In this document: piece by piece, positions 1 to 7,694 of the stretch
Position numbering within the stretch: position 1 is the stretch's first letter
Layout of the letters: the number at the start of each line of letters is the position of its first letter
NCBI GenBank assembly: GCA_000585015.1
Contig: JFAX01000008.1
Coordinates: forward strand, 44,362-77,877
Direction: 5' to 3'
Length of the DNA: 33,516 nt
Source: Candidatus Accumulibacter adjunctus
GTDB taxonomy: Bacteria; Pseudomonadota; Gammaproteobacteria; Burkholderiales; Rhodocyclaceae
Notes under the pieces: model-generated
Seen by the model: only the letters and a program-made list of their open reading frames with translations
Databases searched by the model: none
What the model was told of the DNA's origin: nothing
Translations under genes and position numbers: made by a program

Positions 1-160
1 GACGGTGCTGGCAGTGGCCGCGGGGGGCGTGCTCTTCGTCTTCACCCGTGACAGGCGCTATCTCGCTTTCTCCTGGCGGCTCTTTCGCTACTCGTTGCTC
101 GTCGCGCTGCTGGTCTTTGCGCTGATGATCATCGAGCGTGTCGCCGTCATTCCTGTCTAG
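1..160 (+). CDS. C-terminal end of a small membrane protein (partial)
   Basis: The reading frame is open from the left edge (first full codon at position 2) to a TAG at 158-160, giving the last 52 residues of a protein. The visible part has two hydrophobic stretches: residues 1-14 (TVLAVAAGGVLFVF), then after the basic segment TRDRRY a second segment around SLLVALLVFALMII. This looks like the end of a small integral membrane protein. I do not recognise the family, because the N-terminus lies outside the window. Its last 14 bases overlap the 3' end of the convergent DUF721 gene. Base composition matches the neighbours. Confidence 0.6.
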   Translation, partial: TVLAVAAGGVLFVFTRDRRYLAFSWRLFRYSLLVALLVFALMIIERVAVIPV

Positions 161-581
161 CCGACCGCGCCAGCAGGCGCTCGATGGCCTGGCGCAGGGG
201 AGACGCGGGGAGTGATTCGCGCAGGGCGGCCAATCGCTCGCAGCTGCCGGCTGTGAGCGGCCTCGATTGCGGCGTTGCCGTCGGAATGCGCGCCAGCGGT
301 GCGTGGACCCGGATCTGCAGGCCGCGACAGTCGATGCCCCGTTGCGTGACTTCGTTTGCCAGCGTTGGCGCGAGCTGTCGCAGTTTCGCCGCGACGGCTC
401 CGTTGTGCGCGTGTATGACCAGGATGCCCGACTTGAAATTCGCCAGGTTGCTCGCCTGCACGAGGTGCTCCGGCGCGACACGCCGAAAGACGTCGTCCAG
501 CCGGCGCAACAGTTGCGCGTGCGCCATGACCTTTGCCGCGCCATCTGGCGCGCTGAGAAAGCGGTGCAGGGTTTCGGCCAT
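147..581 (-). CDS. dciA: DciA/DUF721 family protein, putative replicative-helicase loader
   Basis: A 144-residue protein matching the DUF721/DciA family in length and layout. An N-terminal basic helical part contains ...LDDVFRRVAPEHL, followed by the strand-rich core that is the family signature (LANFKSGILVIHAHN, then AAKLRQLAP and GLQIRVH). DciA proteins bind DnaB and are thought to replace DnaC as helicase loader in most bacteria. That role is family knowledge and is not visible here. The start is the ATG at 579-581, just after an AAGG-like stretch. It lies 112 bp downstream of folA on the same strand and overlaps the convergent membrane gene by 14 bp. The tail after residue 100 is Ala/Arg/Leu-rich and poorly conserved, as is usual. 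Confidence 0.72.
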   Translation of the reverse strand: MAETLHRFLSAPDGAAKVMAHAQLLRRLDDVFRRVAPEHLVQASNLANFKSGILVIHAHNGAVAAKLRQLAPTLANEVTQRGIDCRGLQIRVHAPLARIPTATPQSRPLTAGSCERLAALRESLPASPLRQAIERLLARSARQE

Positions 582-613
582 TTGCCGCGGCCTTCACGAA
601 GGACGATGGGCGC

Positions 614-643
614 ATGCTATCCTGCTTGCCGAGCCCTTGGCAA
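614..643 (-). promoter_or_regulatory. possible sigma-70 promoter for dciA
   Basis: On the minus strand TTGCCA (643-638) is followed after 18 bp by TAGCAT (619-614). Transcription would begin about 25 bases ahead of the dciA ATG. Both hexamers are imperfect, so dciA may also be read through from thyA-folA. Confidence 0.25.
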
Positions 644-693
644 TCAGCGCCGCCACCCAGCAACCCCGTTCATCGGGCCGCTGGCAGGGAGAG

Positions 694-1200
694 CTACGGC
701 TGCGCCCGTTCGTAGATGACGAAGTCGAAATCGGGCACGGTGCCATCCTTGCTGCCCTGCGAAGAACCGACGCGGCGTGAAAGCTGCCGCCATTGCCCCG
801 TCGGCAGGTCGGGAAAGAAGGCATCGCCGCTGGCTTCGGCGGCGACCTCGGTCAGGTAGAGACGGTCCGCCAGCGGCAGCGTCTGACGATACATCTCGGC
901 ACCGCCGATGACGAAAACCTCGCCGGCATCGCCGGCGATCTGCAGCGCTTCCGCAATCGAGCTTGCCCGGCTGGCGCCGGACGGCCGGTAGCCCGGATTG
1001 CGGGTGACGACGATGTTGTGCCTACCGGGCAGTGGACGAAACGCATCCGGCAGCGATTCCCAGGTCTTCCGGCCCATGATCACCGGTTTGCCGCCGGTCG
1101 TCGCGCGGAAATGGCGCAGGTCTTCGGGCAGGCGCCAGAGCAACTGCTGACCCCTGCCGATCGCCCGGTTTCGTGCCACGACGGCGATCAACGAGATCAT
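694..1200 (-). CDS. folA: dihydrofolate reductase
   Basis: A 168-residue dihydrofolate reductase that reduces dihydrofolate to tetrahydrofolate with NADPH and so restores the cofactor oxidised by thymidylate synthase. It opens MISLIAVVARNRAIG as in E. coli FolA. The catalytic acid is Asp27 (LPEDLRHF). The NADPH-binding motifs GRKTWES and VIGGAEMY and the C-terminal DFDFVIYE are present. The length is close to the usual 160-170. I chose the ATG at 1198-1200. A GTG three codons upstream (1207-1209) directly abuts the thyA stop and would add only MLA. With thyA it forms a tightly packed operon. Confidence 0.95.
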   Translation of the reverse strand: MISLIAVVARNRAIGRGQQLLWRLPEDLRHFRATTGGKPVIMGRKTWESLPDAFRPLPGRHNIVVTRNPGYRPSGASRASSIAEALQIAGDAGEVFVIGGAEMYRQTLPLADRLYLTEVAAEASGDAFFPDLPTGQWRQLSRRVGSSQGSKDGTVPDFDFVIYERAQP

Positions 1201-1209
1201 CGCCAGCAC

Positions 1210-2031
1210 CTAGACGGCAACCGCCCCCGCAATGTGCGGATGCGGATCGTAGCCTTCGAGCTCGAAATCCTCGAAGCGGAAGGCGAACAGGTCGCTGACT
1301 GCCGGGTTCAGCCGCATCCGCGGCAGGCCGCGTGGTTCGCGGGTCAACTGCAGCCGTGCCTGATCGAAATGGTTGCTGTACAGGTGCGCATCGCCGAAGG
1401 TGTGCACGAATTCGCCCGCACGGTAGCCGCAGACCTGTGCCAGCATCAGTGTCAGCAGGGCGTAGGAGGCGATGTTGAAGGGAACGCCGAGAAAGATGTC
1501 GGCGCTGCGCTGGTACAACTGGCAGGACAATCGGCATCGTTGATCCGCGTCGTCGGCCGGCGCGGGTGCGACGTACAGCTGGAACAAGGCGTGGCAGGGC
1601 GGCAGCGCCATGCGCCCGACGTCGCCCGGGTTCCACGCCGTCACCAGATGCCGGCGTGAGTCGGGATGGCGTCTGAGGCCATCGACCAGTTGCGCCATCT
1701 GGTCGATCTGTCTGCCGTCTGCCGTCTGCCAATGACGCCACTGATGACCGTAGACCGGCCCGAGATCACCGTTCGCGTCGGCCCATTCGTCCCAGATGCG
1801 GACCCCGTTGTCCCGCAGGTAGCGGATGTTCGTCTCCCCACGCAGGAACCACAACAGCTCATGCACGATCGAGCGCAGATGAAGCCGCTTTGTCGTCAGC
1901 AGCGGGAAACCGTCGTCGAGCGCGAAGCGCATCTGCCAGCCAAATACCGACCTCGTACCGGTGCCCGTACGGTCACCCTTTGCGCAGCCTTTGTCCAGAA
2001 CGTGCTGCATCAGCTCCAGATACTGCCTCAT
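1210..2031 (-). CDS. thyA: thymidylate synthase
   Basis: A 273-residue thymidylate synthase that methylates dUMP to dTMP with methylene-tetrahydrofolate. Family signatures run in order: DRTGTGT near residue 20, [13 protein letters not shown] at about 51-63, IWDEWAD at about 79-85, catalytic Cys146 in LPPCHALFQ, the dUMP-binding CQLYQRSAD, and HLYSNH and EGYDPHPHI near the end. The ATG at 2029-2031 lines up with E. coli MKQYLEL; longer reading frames upstream have no family similarity. Between QLYV and SCQLYQ there is an insertion of about nine residues ([11 protein letters not shown]) compared with E. coli. Its TAG abuts folA. Confidence 0.95.
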   Translation of the reverse strand: MRQYLELMQHVLDKGCAKGDRTGTGTRSVFGWQMRFALDDGFPLLTTKRLHLRSIVHELLWFLRGETNIRYLRDNGVRIWDEWADANGDLGPVYGHQWRHWQTADGRQIDQMAQLVDGLRRHPDSRRHLVTAWNPGDVGRMALPPCHALFQLYVAPAPADDADQRCRLSCQLYQRSADIFLGVPFNIASYALLTLMLAQVCGYRAGEFVHTFGDAHLYSNHFDQARLQLTREPRGLPRMRLNPAVSDLFAFRFEDFELEGYDPHPHIAGAVAV

Positions 2032-2058
2032 CCCTTGCCCCAGCCGATGTCCCAGGCC

Positions 2059-2156
2059 CAATTGTAATTCATCGTGGCGTGCCGGCCTCCCCAAGCGCCT
2101 GCTGTTGCCGAGCGACATGGTGGCGACCGCGGTCCTGCTGGCATGCATTACAATTG
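2059..2156. promoter_or_regulatory. divergent promoters between thyA and the PilZ-like gene
   Basis: The region contains a 10-bp inverted repeat, CAATTGTAAT at 2059-2068 and ATTACAATTG at 2147-2156. Each copy contains TACAAT, which reads as a -10 box pointing outwards. On minus it lies at 2066-2061, about 30 bases before the thyA ATG; on plus at 2149-2154, about 43 bases before the ATG at 2197. No convincing -35 hexamer accompanies either. The identical arms could instead be a regulator site. Confidence 0.4.
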
Positions 2157-2196
2157 CCCTTCCAACCAGGCGACCCGTGACGAGGCCGGCTCATCG

Positions 2197-3729
2197 ATGA
2201 TTCTCAACCTGTTCCCGCAGCGTCCCGACCATCCGCTGGCTGATGGCAAGGAGTTGAAGCGGATCGTCGCCGAGCTCTTGGTCGCCCGGCCAGCGAACGC
2301 CGTCGAGGAAGTGACGACCTGGTTCGAGTCGCTCAAGCAGGCCCGCAACTTCCGCGTCGATCGCTACTTCGAAGTCCTGCGCCAGCTTGATGAGGCAGCC
2401 CAGCCGCATCTGCGTCGTCTCGGGCGGGACTACGTGCAGTCGCAACACCTCTCACCGGCCGAGCGAGGCCGCATCTGGACGCGCTGCCACGTTTTCTACA
2501 GCGAAGTCGCAGCGAGTTACTCGCTGTGCCTGTCTCGGGCACGGCTGGATCCGCGCAGCAAGGGCAGCGAGGCGCTCAAGCAGTCACTCCCCCTGGTCGA
2601 GGCGCGCCTGCTCGCGGCGTGTCGCTGTCAGCTGAAGTGGCTCGCGTTCCGCTACACGGCCGCCGGTGCGGAAGTCTGGCAGGCGCTCGGGGCGAGCTAT
2701 CTGGCAGCCGAGCAGGGTGGCTACGCGCAGAAGTCGCTGCAGCTCTATCCGGCACAGCACGGTCTGACCAGCGCCCAGCAGCAGTATGTCCATGCCTTGG
2801 TCTTCTGCTCGTCGTCGATGGACGGCCTGTTGCCGGAGCAGATGGAACTCGCCGACCGCCTGATCGCCCACTTCCTCTCCGCTTTCGTCCTCTTGCCGAC
2901 GCCGCGTGCGGACAGTGTCTATTGGGTCGACGCCGCCACTGGCGAGCCGCCCACCCGACTGGGCCGGCGACCGGGCGTGATCCGCCCCAGCCTGCGCTAT
3001 CTCTCCCCCGTGCCGGCATTGACTGCACTCAACGAGCTGATCCACCGCCTTGAACATGGCGAGTTGCCGGCGGACCTCAATCTCGGCGGCGAGTACCCGC
3101 CAAAGACGGTCCTCGCGGTGATGCGCCACCTGCGTCCCTACTGGGCGCTGCAGCCACCGCAGCGGCAGCACCGACGACACGCCATCAGGACGCAGATGAC
3201 GGTGTTCGAGGGCTTCGAGCAGTGCTACATGGTTTTCGCCGGGGCCACCCTGCAGTTGCAGGAGGATCCGGCGCGGCAACAATGGCTGGTCGACGACATC
3301 AGTCTCGGTGGTTTCCGCGCGCTGCTCGACCGCTCGTCCGAGGGCAGCGTGCGCCTGGGCGCCCTGCTCTGCATGCGGGCCGAGGGGAGCGACAACTGGC
3401 TTCTCGGTGTCGTCAGGCGGCTGGGCTCATTGCCCGATGGTACTGCCACGGTCGGCGTGCAGGTGCTGTCGCGGCGGGCAAGAAGCGTCGACCTGCGGCC
3501 GCGGCGCAGCGGCTTCGCCGCCGCCGTGGCCATACCTGGTATCCATCTTGGCGATGAACATGGCGCTGCCGACGTGCTGCGCATCCTCCTGCCGCTTGGC
3601 GGTTTCCAGGTTCGCGACAACCTCGACCTGAGCCTCGATGGCAGCCTCTCTGTGCTCGTGCCGCTGGAGGTCGAGGAGAGCGGTGGTGATTTCGAGATCG
3701 CCCGCTTCCGTCAGGAGCCGGCCGGCTGA
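2197..3729 (+). CDS. PilZ-like domain protein, function unknown
   Basis: A 510-residue soluble protein starting MILNLFPQRP. Residues 1-330 are mostly helical with no enzyme motif I recognise. Residues from about 335 resemble a PilZ-type beta barrel: an Arg-rich lead-in (QRQHRRHAIRTQ), then WLVDDISLGGF, WLLGVVRRLG and VGVQVLSRRA, which follow the usual RR...D-S-GG...W.LG.VRR spacing. PilZ domains often bind cyclic di-GMP, so a regulatory role is plausible but inferred. The ATG at 2197 was chosen because the upstream extension is thyA-promoter DNA of odd composition. It is divergent from thyA, and its 3' end overlaps the convergent mog gene by 19 bp. Confidence 0.6.
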   Translation: MILNLFPQRPDHPLADGKELKRIVAELLVARPANAVEEVTTWFESLKQARNFRVDRYFEVLRQLDEAAQPHLRRLGRDYVQSQHLSPAERGRIWTRCHVFYSEVAASYSLCLSRARLDPRSKGSEALKQSLPLVEARLLAACRCQLKWLAFRYTAAGAEVWQALGASYLAAEQGGYAQKSLQLYPAQHGLTSAQQQYVHALVFCSSSMDGLLPEQMELADRLIAHFLSAFVLLPTPRADSVYWVDAATGEPPTRLGRRPGVIRPSLRYLSPVPALTALNELIHRLEHGELPADLNLGGEYPPKTVLAVMRHLRPYWALQPPQRQHRRHAIRTQMTVFEGFEQCYMVFAGATLQLQEDPARQQWLVDDISLGGFRALLDRSSEGSVRLGALLCMRAEGSDNWLLGVVRRLGSLPDGTATVGVQVLSRRARSVDLRPRRSGFAAAVAIPGIHLGDEHGAADVLRILLPLGGFQVRDNLDLSLDGSLSVLVPLEVEESGGDFEIARFRQEPAG

Positions 3730-4340
3730 GAAACCGCGGTGCCATCGCCGGGCTGCGACCGCTGCGCCGATTTTGGCCGGAAGGCCTTGACGACCTCCGG
3801 TCGCGTCTCGATCCAAGGACCGCCAAGGAGGTCGATGCAGTAGGGAATGGCGGCGAAGATGCCGTTGACCTGGACGCTGCCATCTGCTGCCCGGAGTCCT
3901 TCGAGCGTCTCCCGGATGGCTTTCGGTTGTCCGGGGAGGTTGACGATCAACGCCTGGCGACGAATCACCGCCACTTGGCGTGACAGGATCGCGGTCGGCA
4001 CGAAGTGCAGGCTGATGCGCCGCATCTCCTCGCCAAAGCCGGGCATCAGCCTGTCGGCCACCGCCAGCGTCGCCTCTGGAGTCAGGTCACGGGCGGCCGG
4101 TCCCGTGCCGCCGGTGGTGAGGACGAGATGGCAGCCGAGGTGGTCGACGAGGTCGATCAGCGTCTGTTCGATCGACACGCGGTCATCGGCGATCAGGCGC
4201 GCTTCGCTTCGCCAGGCGCTGCTGATCGCAAGCCGCAACCACTCTTCGAGCGCCGGCAGCCCCTGATCCGGATAGACCCCCTGTGCGGCGCGATCGCTGA
4301 TCGACACCAGGCCGACCAGCAACTGTTCATTCCCGCTCAT
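3711..4340 (-). CDS. mog: molybdopterin adenylyltransferase, MoaB/Mog family
   Basis: A 209-residue MoaB/Mog-fold protein. Mog adenylylates molybdopterin before molybdenum insertion, in the last steps of molybdenum-cofactor synthesis. Diagnostic motifs are LVSISDRAAQGVY at the N-terminus, the substrate-binding loop TTGGTGPAARDLTPEA at about residues 75-90, and NLPGQPKAIRE near 160. The length fits Mog (about 195-215) better than MoaB (about 170). The start is the ATG at 4338-4340, which lies inside the last codons of darP (14-bp overlap), so translational coupling is likely. No other moa or mob genes are in the window. Confidence 0.88.
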   Translation of the reverse strand: MSGNEQLLVGLVSISDRAAQGVYPDQGLPALEEWLRLAISSAWRSEARLIADDRVSIEQTLIDLVDHLGCHLVLTTGGTGPAARDLTPEATLAVADRLMPGFGEEMRRISLHFVPTAILSRQVAVIRRQALIVNLPGQPKAIRETLEGLRAADGSVQVNGIFAAIPYCIDLLGGPWIETRPEVVKAFRPKSAQRSQPGDGTAVSQPAGS

Positions 4341-4884
4341 CGTCCGCCCCCCCGCCTGGCGTTGCCGTCTTCCGATCGATCTCGCGCAGCAACCGGAACA
4401 GCGCACGCTGGCTGCGCGGCGGCCGCCCCTGCTCCTGCTCGGCGAGGGCTGCCCGCCGCAGCGAGCGCAACTGCTGCAGGTCGACCGACGGCGAGCGGCT
4501 GGCGATCGTGAACAGAAGCCTCTCATCGGCGAGAAGCTCGCTGCGCAGTCGCTCGATCCGGTGCAGCGTCGCCGTCTCGTCGGCGGAGTCGCCGCGCACC
4601 GCCGCCAGGACGGCGCGAATCGGCTGCGGGTCGACGGCCCGCATCAGGCGGCCAATGTACTGCATCTGGCGGCGGCGCGCGTCGTCCTGACGCGCCATGC
4701 CGCGTGCCTGCTCGACGGCCAGCCGCAGATCCTCGGGCAGTTCGACCTGGCGCAGGCGGTCGGCGGGCAGTGCGACGAGTTCCTCGCCCAGTTCCTGCAG
4801 TTCCAGCATGGCGCGCTTGCGCCTCGTCTTCGACTGCGGTTGCGGATCTTCGTGTCTGTCTGCGGTTGCGCTATGGCTGCTCAT
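4327..4884 (-). CDS. darP: ribosome biogenesis protein DarP/YjgA (DUF615)
   Basis: A 185-residue DUF615 protein. E. coli YjgA (DarP) binds 50S assembly intermediates. Typical features are the KTRRKRAMLELQELGEELV segment near the N-terminus, AVEQARGMARQDDARRRQMQYIGRLMR in the middle, and a helical Arg/Leu-rich C-terminus ending in SQRALFRLLREI. The ATG at 4882-4884 is preferred to a GTG two codons upstream. It forms a two-gene unit with mog and is divergent from pmbA, an order recognisable in related betaproteobacteria. Confidence 0.88.
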   Translation of the reverse strand: MSSHSATADRHEDPQPQSKTRRKRAMLELQELGEELVALPADRLRQVELPEDLRLAVEQARGMARQDDARRRQMQYIGRLMRAVDPQPIRAVLAAVRGDSADETATLHRIERLRSELLADERLLFTIASRSPSVDLQQLRSLRRAALAEQEQGRPPRSQRALFRLLREIDRKTATPGGGADDERE

Positions 4885-4945
4885 GGTCACCGGGCGATGG
4901 TTGTGGTCGACCGCCGGCTGGCCGGGCGGCGACCACCGGAGCTGC

Positions 4946-4951
4946 TATGAT
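4946..4951 (+). promoter_or_regulatory. possible -10 box of pmbA
   Basis: TATGAT at 4946-4951 matches five of six bases of the sigma-70 -10 consensus and would start transcription about 20 bases before the pmbA ATG. No good -35 lies 16-18 bp upstream, so this is tentative. Confidence 0.3.
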
Positions 4952-4978
4952 AGCGGCTTTCGTCCCACGGCAGACCCC

Positions 4979-6352
4979 ATGTCCCGTCCACAACCGCCCG
5001 CCGGCCGCGAATCACGCTTCAGCCACAGCCTCGATACCTTGCGCGAACTGGCGAGCGATGTGCTCGCGCACGCCGGCCGACAGGGAGCGAGCGCTTGCGA
5101 GGTCGATGTGTCGACCGGCTTCGGGCAGTCGGTGACGGTGCGCTGCGGTGAGGTGGAGACCATCGAGTACAACCGCGACAAAGGCGTCTCCGTGTCGGTC
5201 TACCTCGGCCAGCGCAAGGGGCACGCCAACACCTCCGACTTCTCGCCCAAGGCTGTTCGCGAAACCGTCGAGGCGGCGCTGAACATCGCCCGCTTCACCG
5301 CCGAGGACCCCTGCGCCGGTCTCGCCGATGCCGCGCTGCTGGCGACCGATGCCGACCGCCAGCCGGACCTCGACCTCTACCATCCGTGGATGCTTTCGGT
5401 CGATGATGCCGTCGCGATCGCTCGCCGCTGTGAGCAGGCCGCCTTCGCCGTCAGCCCCGAGATCAGCAATTCCGAGGGCGCCACGGTTTCGCTCCAGGAG
5501 GGGCAGTTCGTCGCCGCCAACAGCCTCGGTTTCATCGCCGGCTATCCGAGTTCGCGCCACTACCTGTCGTGTTCATTGATCGCCGGCACGAACGATGGCA
5601 TGCAGCGGGACGACTGGTATGAGGTCGCACGCGACCCGCTGGCGCTTGCTTCAGCCGAGGCGATCGGCGAGCGCGCGGCGCAGCGTACTCTGTCGCGTCT
5701 CGGAGCACGCAAGATCCGGACCTGCAAGGTGCCAGTGCTTTTCGAGGCGCCCCTGGCGGCATCGCTGATCGGCAACTTCGTGCACGCCGCGAGCGGCGGC
5801 GCCCTTTATCGCCGCACCTCCTTCCTCATCGACAGCCTGGGCAAGCGTATCTTCTCGCGCAGGCTGCACATCAGCGAGCGGCCACACCTGCCACGCGCGC
5901 TTGCCAGTAGCCCTTTCGACAACGACGGCGTCGCCACCCGTGACCGCGAAGTCGTCGAGGATGGACGCCTGCAAGGCTATTTCCTCAGCGCCTACAGTGC
6001 CCGCAAGCTGGGGATGCACACCACCGGCAATGCCGGTGGCTGTCACAACCTGATCGTCCGGCCGGGCAAACGCGATCTGTCGGGGCTGCTGCGCAAGATG
6101 GGGCGCGGATTGCTGGTTACCGAACTGCTTGGCCAGGGCGTCAACTACGTGACCGGTGACTATTCGCGCGGAGCCGCCGGCTATTGGGTGGATGGTGGTG
6201 TCATTGCGCACCCGGTGGAAGGGATCACCATCGCCGGCAACCTGCGCGACATGTTCCGCAACATCGCGGCCGTCGGCACGGACGTCGTCGTTCGCGGCTC
6301 GAAGCAGGTCGGCTCCATCCTGATCGAGCAGATGAAGGTGGCGGGTGACTGA
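4979..6352 (+). CDS. pmbA: metalloprotease-related protein PmbA/TldE
   Basis: A 457-residue TldD/PmbA family protein, close to the usual 450. With TldD, PmbA (TldE) forms a heteromeric cytoplasmic protease acting on modified peptides such as microcin B17 and on CcdA; TldE itself lacks the metal-binding motif. Family blocks are KGVSVSVYLGQRKGHANTSD at about 75-95, the central FEAPLAASLIGNFVHAASGGALYRRTSFL, HTTGNAGGCHNL, and the C-terminal GYWVDGGVIAHPVEGITIAGNL. The start is the ATG at 4979; upstream codons read through the promoter region. tldD is not in the window. A GC-rich hairpin follows the stop. Confidence 0.93.
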   Translation: MSRPQPPAGRESRFSHSLDTLRELASDVLAHAGRQGASACEVDVSTGFGQSVTVRCGEVETIEYNRDKGVSVSVYLGQRKGHANTSDFSPKAVRETVEAALNIARFTAEDPCAGLADAALLATDADRQPDLDLYHPWMLSVDDAVAIARRCEQAAFAVSPEISNSEGATVSLQEGQFVAANSLGFIAGYPSSRHYLSCSLIAGTNDGMQRDDWYEVARDPLALASAEAIGERAAQRTLSRLGARKIRTCKVPVLFEAPLAASLIGNFVHAASGGALYRRTSFLIDSLGKRIFSRRLHISERPHLPRALASSPFDNDGVATRDREVVEDGRLQGYFLSAYSARKLGMHTTGNAGGCHNLIVRPGKRDLSGLLRKMGRGLLVTELLGQGVNYVTGDYSRGAAGYWVDGGVIAHPVEGITIAGNLRDMFRNIAAVGTDVVVRGSKQVGSILIEQMKVAGD

Positions 6353-6374
6353 TCTGCCACGCCGATCAGGGACT

Positions 6375-6394
6375 TGCCGCCGCCTGCGGCGGCA
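6375..6394 (+). terminator. GC-rich hairpin after pmbA
   Basis: A perfect 8-bp stem (TGCCGCCG / CGGCGGCA) with a 4-base loop starts 22 bases after the pmbA stop. There is no T-run behind it, so it could be a weak or Rho-assisted terminator, or only a stable 3' end. Confidence 0.35.
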
Positions 6395-6399
6395 GCTCC

Positions 6400-6430
6400 T
6401 TGCTGCAAGCGCGGCTGCTTTGGCTATAAT
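6400..6430 (+). promoter_or_regulatory. promoter of the TRAP binding-protein gene
   Basis: A perfect TATAAT lies at 6425-6430 with TTGCTG at 6400-6405 (19-bp spacer, slightly long). Transcription would start about 38 bases before the GTG start. The hexamers sit right behind the pmbA hairpin, so the gene has its own promoter. Confidence 0.6.
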
Positions 6431-6474
6431 CGCCGTGCAATTCCCTGACAACAATGCTGAGAGGAGACAAAGTC

Positions 6475-7554
6475 GTGGAAAGACGTTCGTTCTTGAAGAA
6501 TGCCGGTGCCGGCCTGGCCGCCGGCACCATGGCCATGCCGGCGATCGCCCAGAATGCGCCGACGATCAAGTGGCGGTTGGCCTCGAGCTTCCCGAAGAGC
6601 CTCGACACCATCTATGGTGGTGCCGAAGTCATGGCCAAGCGGGTTGCCGAGGCGACTGGCGGCAAGTTCCAGATCCAGGTCTTCGCCGGCGGCGAGATCG
6701 TTCCCGGTCCGGCCGTCTTCGATGCGGTCAAGGACGGCACGGTCGAAATGGGGCATACCGTCTCCTATTACTTCTTCGGCAAGGACCCGACCTACGCGCT
6801 GGAGACTGCGGTTCCCTTCGGCATGACCAATCGCATGATGGACGCCTGGATGCGCCATGGCAACGGCGGCAAGCTGCTTGGCGAGTTCTTCGCCAAGTCG
6901 AACATCATGACCATTCCCTGCGGCAACACGACGACCCAGATGGGCGGCTGGTATCGCAAGGAAATCAAGACCGTGGCTGACCTCAACGGGCTGAAGATCC
7001 GCATCGGCGGCTTCGCCGGCGCCGTCCTCAGCAAGCTCGGTGCCGTACCGCAGCAGATCCCGGGTGGTGACATCTATCCGGCGCTCGAGAAGGGGACGAT
7101 CGACGCGGCCGAGTGGATCGGCCCCTACGATGACCAGAAACTCGGCTTCAACAAGGTCGCCAAGTTCTACTACTACCCGGGATGGTGGGAGGGTGGTCCG
7201 CAAGTGACGGCCTATGTCGGCCTGAAGAAGTGGGCCGAGTTGCCGAAGGAGTACCAGACCATCCTGCAGATCGCCTGTGCCGACGCACACGTGGACATGG
7301 TCGCCAAGTACGATGCCAGGAACCCGACGGCGCTCAAGCAGCTCGTCGGCTCGGGAACGGTGTTGAAGCAGTTCCCGAAGGAAGTCATGGACGCCTGCTA
7401 CAAGGCAGCGATGGAGCTCTACGCCGAGACATCGGCGAAGAATGCCGCGTTCAAGAAGGTGTACGACGACTACAAGAAGTTCATGGACGATCAGATCCTC
7501 TGGATGCGGGTCGCCGAGGGCTCGTACACCAACTACATTTTCAGCAAGCGCTAG
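6475..7554 (+). CDS. TRAP transporter substrate-binding protein, TakP-like (2-oxo acids)
   Basis: A 359-residue periplasmic DctP-type binding protein. The start is the GTG at 6475, placed 7 bases after GAGGAGA; the ATG at 6454 has no ribosome site. A Tat signal (MERRSFLKNAGAG...) ends near MPAIAQ at about residue 25. The mature part closely follows my memory of Rhodobacter sphaeroides TakP, a 2-oxo-acid binder: LASSFPKSLDTI, QMGGWYRKEI, RIGGFAG, GGDIYPALEKGTIDAAEWIGPYDD and YYYPGWWEGGP. Gln155, Arg176, Glu213 and Trp214 fall where TakP places its ligand and cation contacts. Pyruvate or related 2-oxo acids are therefore likely substrates (inferred). The permease genes converge on it from the other strand. 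Confidence 0.88.
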   Translation: MERRSFLKNAGAGLAAGTMAMPAIAQNAPTIKWRLASSFPKSLDTIYGGAEVMAKRVAEATGGKFQIQVFAGGEIVPGPAVFDAVKDGTVEMGHTVSYYFFGKDPTYALETAVPFGMTNRMMDAWMRHGNGGKLLGEFFAKSNIMTIPCGNTTTQMGGWYRKEIKTVADLNGLKIRIGGFAGAVLSKLGAVPQQIPGGDIYPALEKGTIDAAEWIGPYDDQKLGFNKVAKFYYYPGWWEGGPQVTAYVGLKKWAELPKEYQTILQIACADAHVDMVAKYDARNPTALKQLVGSGTVLKQFPKEVMDACYKAAMELYAETSAKNAAFKKVYDDYKKFMDDQILWMRVAEGSYTNYIFSKR

Positions 7555-7615
7555 GAGGTCTTTCGCGCGCCGCGGTCGTTGCTTGCCCGCTGCGCGCAGA
7601 CCGACCGAACAGGAA

Positions 7616-7649
7616 GGGGAGCGGGGCTGTCGCCCCGCTCCCCCTTTTT
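7616..7649 (+). terminator. strong Rho-independent terminator
   Basis: A 12-bp perfect stem (7616-7627 with 7632-7643) with loop TGTC (7628-7631) is followed by C and TTTTT (7645-7649). It ends the binding-protein transcript 62 bases after its stop. It lies 46 bases beyond the convergent dctM stop and may also stop that transcript, though on the minus strand there is no comparable U-run. Confidence 0.9.
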
Positions 7650-7694
7650 CTTGCCGCCGGCGGGTGAGCGCTGCGCTTGCCGGTCGCCGCTCGA

